From NCBI GenBank assembly GCA_946887025.1, contig CAMPJY010000149.1, positions 1 to 5,934 of the forward strand: a stretch of DNA of 5,934 nucleotides, written 5' to 3'. The translations under genes were made by a program, and so were the position numbers. Positions 1 through 5,047 of the stretch are shown piece by piece (position 1 is the stretch's first letter; every line of letters begins with the position of its first letter). The DNA comes from an uncultured Salinimicrobium sp. (GTDB lineage: Bacteria; Bacteroidota; Bacteroidia; Flavobacteriales; Flavobacteriaceae). Below the pieces are notes generated by a model. It worked only from the letters and a program-made list of their open reading frames with translations. It was not told the origin of the DNA and did not search any database.

Positions 1-82
1 GGCCTGTTGCATCTGAGTTAGAGAGAGCAGCTGTCAAATACTGTTGCTACTGAGCATTTACCACGACACCGCTACTTAAAGC

Positions 83-98
83 TTGGAAAATTGGAAAA
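83..98. repeat. Perfect tandem 8-mer (TTGGAAAA x2)
   Basis: Two exact, directly adjacent copies of TTGGAAAA lie at 83-90 and 91-98, about 90-100 bases upstream of the first gene's candidate starts. The repeat is plain in the sequence. A role is inference only: it could be a direct-repeat binding site for an operon regulator, or chance within A-rich DNA. The 8-base period is not one full helical turn, which slightly weakens the case for two identical half-sites on the same DNA face. Confidence 0.5.
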
Positions 99-116
99 TA
101 TAAAAATGAAAGGTTT

Positions 117-144
117 TTTGTTTGATTTATTTTCGTTTAATTTG
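117..144 (+). promoter_or_regulatory. Weak candidate Bacteroidota-type promoter
   Basis: The Bacteroidota primary sigma factor recognises a -33 TTTG and a -7 TAnnTTTG element about 19 bases apart. Here TTTG occurs at 117-120 and TTAATTTG at 137-144, which matches the -7 element at every defined base except the second (T in place of A). The spacing of 16 bases is short. Another near match to the -7 element, TATTTTCG, lies at 128-135 without a suitable upstream TTTG. Transcription starting shortly after 144 would give a leader of roughly 35-75 bases, depending on which agaS start is used. T-rich DNA yields such matches easily, so this is only a candidate. Confidence 0.25.
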
Positions 145-185
145 TTTTGTTGTAAAATGCTTGAACCTATTACCGCCTTTACCGG

Positions 186-1349
186 ATGCCTAAACACATT
201 AAAAGTTTGAATACAAAATATAAGATGTCCTTTACAGAATTAGAGATAAATGGTCAACCCTTGTTATGGGGAAATCTCTTCCAATTAATAATTGACCACC
301 AAAAGGAAATAAATGCATTTCTCATTCCCTTATTCCAGAAGATCGACTTGGAAATAATTTTGGCAGGTGCAGGCTCCTCCGCCTTTGTCGGGGAGGCGGC
401 CCAGGGCCTGGTACAAAAGAACACCGGCTGCAACACAAGAGCCATTGCTACTACTGACCTGGTGACCCATCCTGAGCTTTATTTCCAACAGAATTCACCG
501 ACTCTACTAGTTTCCTTCGCACGTTCCGGAAATAGTCCGGAAAGCTTGGAAACCGTGAGACTGGCAAACGAGTTCTGCAACGAGATCTACCATCTGATAA
601 TCACCTGCAATAGCGAGGGCGAGCTGCATAAGTATGCCAGTGGAAAAGGTTCTAATTCCTTTTCCCTGTTACTTCCGGAAGCTGCCAATGACAAAAGCCT
701 GGCCATGACAGGGAGCTTTACATCCATGCTGCTCAGCATTCTCCTTGTGGGAAGACAGGAAAACTTGACAGAAAAACAAGGGGAAATGGAATTAATTCTG
801 GCACAGGCCAATGCTATCCTTCAGCAACAGGCAAGTTTCAGGGAGATCGTCAAAAAAGATTTTGAACGGGTGGTATTCCTTGGATCCGGTCCCATGCTTG
901 CCATAGCAAGAGAATGCCATTTAAAACTACAGGAACTTACAGACGGGCAGATCATTTGTAAACACGATTCCTTCCTTGGCTTCAGACACGGACCCCGGGC
1001 GGTTGTCAACGATAAAACGCTCATGGTTTATTTCTTCAATCAGAATGACCACGTTTATAAATACGAAAAGGATCTGGCCCATTCCATTGGCAAGGACCCC
1101 AGAAAAATTCCCGTTATTAGCGTAGGAAGAGAAAATTCGCGGGAAATCGATCCATTACTGAACATAAACCTTCACCTGGAACCAACCCAGGAACTGAACA
1201 TTATTCCTGCTACCCTGGTAGGCCAGCTGTTGGGATTTTATAAATCCCTCGAACTCGGCTTAAATCCCGACAACCCTTCGGTTTCCGGGTCTATCAGCCG
1301 GGTGGTACAGGGAGTAACCATTTACGAGTATCCAAAAGAACTGAAATGA
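186..1349 (+). CDS. agaS: AgaS-type galactosamine-6-phosphate deaminase/isomerase (SIS domain)
   Basis: This is a cytoplasmic double-SIS sugar isomerase of 387 residues, close to the roughly 384 of E. coli AgaS, which converts D-galactosamine-6-phosphate to tagatose-6-phosphate and ammonia. The first SIS domain (about residues 50-190) has the phosphosugar-binding segments GAGSSAF (61-67) and SFARSGNSPES (110-120), and also TTDLVTHP (89-96). The second (about 225-380) has FLGSG (231-235), LQELTDG (248-254) and GFRHGP (265-270). The C-terminus carries NPSVSGSISRVVQGV (363-377). These blocks match AgaS as I remember it, rather than GlmS, which would carry a glutaminase domain. The start is uncertain. 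ATG 186 gives an N-terminus of the same length as E. coli AgaS, but the in-frame ATG at 225 (MSFTELE) has the A-rich upstream sequence typical of Bacteroidota starts and lacks only 13 poorly conserved residues. The stop overlaps the next gene by ATGA. It leads the operon and is the strongest marker for GalNAc/galactosamine use. Confidence 0.9.
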   Translation: MPKHIKSLNTKYKMSFTELEINGQPLLWGNLFQLIIDHQKEINAFLIPLFQKIDLEIILAGAGSSAFVGEAAQGLVQKNTGCNTRAIATTDLVTHPELYFQQNSPTLLVSFARSGNSPESLETVRLANEFCNEIYHLIITCNSEGELHKYASGKGSNSFSLLLPEAANDKSLAMTGSFTSMLLSILLVGRQENLTEKQGEMELILAQANAILQQQASFREIVKKDFERVVFLGSGPMLAIARECHLKLQELTDGQIICKHDSFLGFRHGPRAVVNDKTLMVYFFNQNDHVYKYEKDLAHSIGKDPRKIPVISVGRENSREIDPLLNINLHLEPTQELNIIPATLVGQLLGFYKSLELGLNPDNPSVSGSISRVVQGVTIYEYPKELK

Positions 1350-2272
1350 TCTTAAGCCTCTGTCCCAATCCATCCATTGATACGCTAGCCCGGCTGGACA
1401 GTTTCGAGCCCGGGAACGTAAACAGGTTGAAAGATCTGAATGAATTTCCGGGAGGAAAGGGGATTCACGTGGCCCTAGCCCTGGCAGAATTAGGAGTGCC
1501 ATCAAAAATCTTTGGAAACTGGTCGGGAAATTCAGGGGAATGGATAAAGGAAAGCTGTAAAAATCGCGGTTTAAAGCTAAGCGGAATAGAATTGCAAGGG
1601 AATAACAGGAAATGTTATACTTTTCAATCCAGCGATCCACAATTTGACAATACAGAAATCCTGGAGCCAGGACCTGAAATGAGTCTGGATGATTGGGAGG
1701 ATTTTAAAAAGGAATTCCTTGCGGAGATTCCTGCTGCAGATTATGTCTGCATGTCCGGGTCCTGGCCTCGGAATGCTCCTGCAGATGCTTATTTGCAAGT
1801 CCTGAAATCCGCTAAACCTACTGGAGCAAGGATAATCCTCGATTGCAGTGGAAAACAGCTTAAAAACGCTTTAAAAACCGAATTCTTTGGACTTCACCTC
1901 AATCAGCACGAAGCTGCTGAATTTTGTGGCAGCTCCGAATTTGCGGATGTACAAAAAGCTCTACTAGGCAAAGTGGAGCTGCTGGCACTGACCAAAGGAA
2001 AGGAAGGACTGATCCTAAGTTATAAAGGACAGACTGTCCATGCCAGGTTGGAACTACAGGAAATAATAAGTAGCGTGGGCAGCGGCGACTGTCTCACGGC
2101 TGGAATTGCTTACGCACTATCACAAAATCTGGATGTCCGGGAAATTGCGGCATACGGAGTGGCCTGCGGGGCTGCAAACTGTATCCATGAAGAACTTGGG
2201 ATGTTAAAACGCGAGGATGTGGAAAGGCTTTTACCACAGGTCCAGATCAAACAATTGACAAATGAATTCTAA
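1346..2272 (+). CDS. PfkB kinase, LacC/FruK type: probable tagatose-6-phosphate kinase
   Basis: This 308-residue protein is a PfkB-fold sugar kinase of the 1-phosphofructokinase/tagatose-6-phosphate kinase branch, whose members are about 310 residues. Landmarks in order are the N-terminal CPNPSID (6-12), typical of this branch; the substrate-site GGKGIHVALALAELG (36-50), where the GGKG and following segment define phosphosugar kinases; the Mg/ATP motif NQHE (186-189, NxxE); and the signature VGSGDCLTAG (244-253), whose Asp248 should be the catalytic base. The C-terminal GMLKREDVERLLPQV also looks like LacC/FruK. In this operon the expected reaction is tagatose-6-phosphate + ATP to tagatose-1,6-bisphosphate, feeding the aldolase two genes on and taking product from AgaS. 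The start ATG lies within the ATGA overlap with agaS, which suggests translational coupling. Sequence alone cannot exclude fructose-1-phosphate or fructose-6-phosphate as substrate; the tagatose assignment rests on the neighbours. Confidence 0.82.
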   Translation: MILSLCPNPSIDTLARLDSFEPGNVNRLKDLNEFPGGKGIHVALALAELGVPSKIFGNWSGNSGEWIKESCKNRGLKLSGIELQGNNRKCYTFQSSDPQFDNTEILEPGPEMSLDDWEDFKKEFLAEIPAADYVCMSGSWPRNAPADAYLQVLKSAKPTGARIILDCSGKQLKNALKTEFFGLHLNQHEAAEFCGSSEFADVQKALLGKVELLALTKGKEGLILSYKGQTVHARLELQEIISSVGSGDCLTAGIAYALSQNLDVREIAAYGVACGAANCIHEELGMLKREDVERLLPQVQIKQLTNEF

Positions 2273-3206
2273 GAAAATACTTGTTGTAGGCGAACTGAAC
2301 GTCGACCTCATTTTAAATGACATCCAGGGCTTCCCTAAGCTGGGCACTGAGATTGTTGCCAATGAGATGAATTTCACCCTGGGGAGCTCCTCCGCTATCA
2401 TGGCTTCCAATATTTCTGCCTTGGGAGTGGACACCTCCTTCTGCGGAATGGTAGGAACAGATGATTTCGGAGATTTCGTGATCCAGCAGTTACAGCTCAA
2501 AAATGTCGACACCAGTTTTGTACAAAAGGCTCCCGATACCAAAACCGGGATCACGGTCGTCATGAATTACCAACAGGATAGAGCCAATGTCACCTATTGT
2601 GGAGCCATGGATTTGCTTTCCCTCAATGAAATTCCCTGGGATCGGCTGAAGGAATTTCAGCATTTCCACCTTTCCAATTATTTCCTCCAGAAAGGAATTA
2701 AAGGTAAGATAACTGAAATCTTCAAAAAAGCCAAGGAAACCGGGCTGACCACTTCTCTCGATCTGCAATGGGATCCGGAGAACGAATGGGATTTCGATTA
2801 TATAAACTGCCTGCCTTTTGTTGATGTTTTTCTACCTAACGAGCAGGAGCTCCTGGCCCTAACTAGGACCCGCAATATTGAGGAAGGATTAGAGGAACTA
2901 AAACCTTATACCACTATTATTGCCTTGAAAATGGGCGATAAAGGGGGAATGGTCATTTCGGGGGAAGAAAAAATCCAATTGAAACCTTTCCTGAACAAAA
3001 TCTTCGCCGATGCAATCGGAGCCGGAGATTCCTTTAATGCAGGTTTCCTTCAAAAGTTCATGGAAGGAGCCGCGCTGGAAGACTGCCTCCTTAATGCCAA
3101 CCTTATAGGTTCCCTAAGCACAACAAAGCCCGGAGGGACTGGAGCCTTCAGCTCCTTGACAACCATAGAGGCTCAAAAACAACAGATCCTGGATCACCAA
3201 TTATAA
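2262..3206 (+). CDS. Ribokinase-like PfkB carbohydrate kinase, candidate hexosamine kinase
   Basis: A 314-residue PfkB-family kinase from a different branch than its neighbour. It opens with ILVVGELNVDLIL (6-18), the ribokinase-type first strand. The position of the GGKG phosphosugar motif is taken by LGSSSAIMASNISALG (40-55), and VGTDDFGD (64-71) follows. NEQE (193-196) fits the NxxE Mg/ATP motif, and DAIGAGDSFNAGF (250-262) is the C-terminal PfkB signature with Asp256 as probable catalytic base. The lack of GGKG suggests a non-phosphorylated substrate, unlike the preceding kinase. A non-PTS GalNAc pathway needs a kinase making GalNAc-6-phosphate (or galactosamine-6-phosphate), and no other candidate is present, so that role is proposed. 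This is inference; a kinase for another sugar cannot be excluded. The gene overlaps the previous one by 11 bases in another frame and is followed by a 4-base gap, so it is firmly within the operon. No signal peptide; cytoplasmic. Confidence 0.85.
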   Translation: MNSKKILVVGELNVDLILNDIQGFPKLGTEIVANEMNFTLGSSSAIMASNISALGVDTSFCGMVGTDDFGDFVIQQLQLKNVDTSFVQKAPDTKTGITVVMNYQQDRANVTYCGAMDLLSLNEIPWDRLKEFQHFHLSNYFLQKGIKGKITEIFKKAKETGLTTSLDLQWDPENEWDFDYINCLPFVDVFLPNEQELLALTRTRNIEEGLEELKPYTTIIALKMGDKGGMVISGEEKIQLKPFLNKIFADAIGAGDSFNAGFLQKFMEGAALEDCLLNANLIGSLSTTKPGGTGAFSSLTTIEAQKQQILDHQL

Positions 3207-3210
3207 CAAA

Positions 3211-4035
3211 ATGAGAATACACGATAAATTAAAAGAATTCACCAGCCAAAAGCGAGGCCTGCTGGCAACCAACTTCTATAATCTTGAAACCCTTCAAGGG
3301 GTCCTGCATGCGGCAGCCGGATTAAATCAGCCCCTGATATTGCAACTTACACAGAGTTCCATCGATTATATGGGACTGGAAATGGCAGTTTCCATGGCCC
3401 GTAGTGGATTAAAACAATACGGAGTTGAGGGCTGGCTTCATCTGGACCATGGCGGTTCCGTGGAACTGGCGCAGGCATGTCTGGATACCGGATTCGATTC
3501 AGTAATGATCGACGGAAGTGAACTTTCTTTTGAAGAGAACGTGAAGATCACTACTGAAGTGGTAAAAAGAGCCGAGGCCTATGGCGCCCATGTGGAAGCT
3601 GAACTCGGATATGTCGCCAAACTTGGGCAGTCCCATGAACAACAGGGATTCACCCAACCCCTGGAGGCTAAGCAGTTTGTCGAAGAAACAGGTGTTAATG
3701 CCCTGGCCGTAGCCGTTGGTACTGCCCATGGGTTTTATAAGGAGGAGCCAAAATTACAGCTGGACCTGCTTTCCGAAATCGCAGCTGTAACTCCAGCTAC
3801 TCTGGTTTTACATGGAGGTTCAGGAGTCCCTGCCTCACAATTGCAGCAGGCCATCGACAGGGGAATCTGTAAAGTGAATCTGGCTACCGAGATTAAGAAC
3901 ATCTTCATGAAGACCTTACAGGATCGCCTCAGGAGCAATGAGGAAATAGACCTGAGGAAAGTATTCCCTGTGGCTACGGCCGAAATTACCAGCCTGGTGA
4001 GCACAAAACTGGAAATCGTCAAAAACCAAAGCTAA
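3211..4035 (+). CDS. kbaY: Class II tagatose/fructose-1,6-bisphosphate aldolase
   Basis: This 274-residue zinc aldolase is of the GatY/KbaY/short Fba type (about 280-290 residues in E. coli). It should split tagatose-1,6-bisphosphate into dihydroxyacetone phosphate and glyceraldehyde-3-phosphate. Visible features are WLHLDHGG (75-82), with Asp79 as catalytic acid/base and His80 as zinc ligand; the MIDGS phosphate-side segment (99-103); HVEAELG (127-133) with a conserved Glu; VGTAHGFYK (169-177) with His173 as second zinc ligand; LHGGSGVP (200-207) with His201 as third; and KVNLATEIK (221-229), the phosphate-binding segment. All catalytic and metal residues are present. The usual AFN near residue 20 reads ATN (19-21). 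Tagatose versus fructose specificity is inferred from AgaS and the LacC-like kinase. No GatZ/KbaZ-type companion subunit, which the E. coli enzymes need for full activity, is seen in the window. It starts four bases after the kinase stop, and its TAA overlaps the next ATG by one base (TAATG). Confidence 0.88.
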   Translation: MRIHDKLKEFTSQKRGLLATNFYNLETLQGVLHAAAGLNQPLILQLTQSSIDYMGLEMAVSMARSGLKQYGVEGWLHLDHGGSVELAQACLDTGFDSVMIDGSELSFEENVKITTEVVKRAEAYGAHVEAELGYVAKLGQSHEQQGFTQPLEAKQFVEETGVNALAVAVGTAHGFYKEEPKLQLDLLSEIAAVTPATLVLHGGSGVPASQLQQAIDRGICKVNLATEIKNIFMKTLQDRLRSNEEIDLRKVFPVATAEITSLVSTKLEIVKNQS

Positions 4036-5021
4036 TGTTACCGCAATTCATCGATGCCCACGTGCATTTAAATACAACTTCTCCCGAAAAAATGGAGATG
4101 GCCCTAAAGCATAATGTTTCCTTTCTTTCCATCAATACCAATATCCCCTTCTTCGAATCCATCGAAAAACAGGAATCGGTGATCCTGGAGCTGCAAAAGA
4201 AATATCCTGACCGGGTACAGTATATTACCAGCTTCGATTTCAGGGACTGGGGAAAACCCAATTTCGCAGCCTCCGCCATTGAACAGATCAAACGAGGCCT
4301 TGCCAATGGCGCCGTTGGCGTGAAGATCTGGAAGGATGTTGGTTTCGAACTCCACGATGAGGACGGGAAATTCGTCATGATCGATGATCCCATATTCGAT
4401 CCTGTTTTCGAATATCTTCAGGAGAATGACATACTACTTATCGGGCATCAGGGGGAGCCTCGGAATTGCTGGCTGCCTCTGGATGAAATGACGGTGGATT
4501 CCGACAGGAATTATTTCGCCGGCCATCCGGAATACCACATGTTCCTTCAGACGAATTTTCCTTCCTATGACGCCCAAATGGACGCACGGGACAATATGCT
4601 GAAGAAGTTCCCGAAGCTGCGATATGTAGGCCTGCACCTGTTCAGCATGGAATGGAGTATTGCGGAAGTGGCCCGTCGCCTGGACCAGTTCCCAAATTCC
4701 CTTACCGATCTCGCTGAAAGGATCTGCCATCTGCAGCTGCAGGCCCAAACTGATTGGGAAGGAGTCAGGGAATTTTGCATCAGATATCAGGACCGCATCA
4801 TGTATGGGACGGATGTTATCGACGATGGCAGCGTTCCAGCTGAAGAAATTGCAGAAAGATTTGAAAACCTCTGGCAGTTCCATTATGATTTTTTCGCCAC
4901 CAACAAAGAACTAGAGGCTCCGGAATTCGGAGGCAGTTTCAAAGGACTAGACCTCCCGCAAGAGGTAATAGAAAAAATCTTCCTCACCAATGCCAGGAAA
5001 ACATATCAATTTAAAGGTTAA
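4035..5021 (+). CDS. Amidohydrolase-superfamily protein (Amidohydrolase_2-like), possible deacetylase
   Basis: A 328-residue TIM-barrel metal-dependent hydrolase. The metal-site set appears complete and in the usual order: HVH (His9, His11) after the first strand in FIDAHVH; Lys97 in GAVGVKIWK, a possible carbamylated lysine; His138 in LLIGHQGEP; His201 in YVGLHLF; and Asp260 in IMYGTD after the last strand. A segment with WLPLDEMT, HPEYHM and ARDNMLKKFP (about 146-194), then LAERICHLQLQ (226-236), resembles a family of uncharacterised Bacteroidota amidohydrolases that I know only as amidohydrolase family protein. There is no signal peptide, so it is predicted to be cytoplasmic. It is not recognisably NagA: the gene is shorter than the usual roughly 380 residues and the motifs differ. 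Its place between the aldolase and the GH109 gene, in an operon lacking a GalNAc-6-phosphate deacetylase, makes deacetylation a reasonable hypothesis. Lactonase, decarboxylase or another hydrolase role is equally compatible with the fold. TAATG links it to the aldolase. Confidence 0.85.
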   Translation: MLPQFIDAHVHLNTTSPEKMEMALKHNVSFLSINTNIPFFESIEKQESVILELQKKYPDRVQYITSFDFRDWGKPNFAASAIEQIKRGLANGAVGVKIWKDVGFELHDEDGKFVMIDDPIFDPVFEYLQENDILLIGHQGEPRNCWLPLDEMTVDSDRNYFAGHPEYHMFLQTNFPSYDAQMDARDNMLKKFPKLRYVGLHLFSMEWSIAEVARRLDQFPNSLTDLAERICHLQLQAQTDWEGVREFCIRYQDRIMYGTDVIDDGSVPAEEIAERFENLWQFHYDFFATNKELEAPEFGGSFKGLDLPQEVIEKIFLTNARKTYQFKG

Positions 5022-5047
5022 CCATACACAAACTAAAGCAATAGATC

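Larger units (their letters stand above)
1..185. other. Non-coding leader upstream of the operon
   Basis: This stretch holds no gene I can support. The first 80 bases have mixed composition. From about 80 to 180 it becomes strongly A/T-rich with T-runs, as is usual for Bacteroidota intergenic DNA before an operon. One plus-strand frame stays open from base 3 to the stop at 208-210, but its translation over the AT-rich part is low-complexity (Phe/Leu/Cys-rich) and unlike any family I know. On the minus strand an ATG at 12-10 would run off the left edge after four codons, too little to call a divergent gene. I see no clear terminator hairpin and no RNA gene. The region most likely carries the operon's promoter and regulator site. 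Confidence 0.6.

Noticed and set aside
1..12. Minus-strand ATG (12-10) that could begin a divergent gene such as a regulator
   Set aside because: Only four codons lie inside the window, with no supporting ribosome-binding or promoter signal, so it cannot be supported.
3..210. Plus-strand open frame running from the left edge across the leader into agaS
   Set aside because: Past about base 80 the translation is low-complexity from A/T-rich DNA and resembles no family. The composition looks intergenic, so it is not called as the end of an upstream gene, although the first 80 bases are too short to judge.
1260..1640. 126-codon minus-strand open frame across the agaS/kinase junction
   Set aside because: It overlaps two well-supported plus-strand genes, including conserved motifs in both, and its translation shows no known domain.
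4019..4393. 124-codon minus-strand open frame over the start of the amidohydrolase
   Set aside because: Antisense shadow of the HVH and VKIWK regions; no domain and no start context of its own.
4434..4883. 149-codon minus-strand open frame inside the amidohydrolase gene
   Set aside because: It is fully antisense to a gene with clear catalytic motifs, has no recognisable domain, and sits where antisense frames are open through codon bias.
4660..4914. 84-codon plus-strand open frame in another frame inside the amidohydrolase
   Set aside because: The reading frame of the enzyme continues intact through it with conserved residues, so this is a shadow, not a nested gene or frameshift.
5016..5023. 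Palindrome GGTTAACC across the amidohydrolase stop codon
   Set aside because: At eight bases with no loop and no T-run it cannot be called a terminator, and as an operator it is too short to tell from chance.
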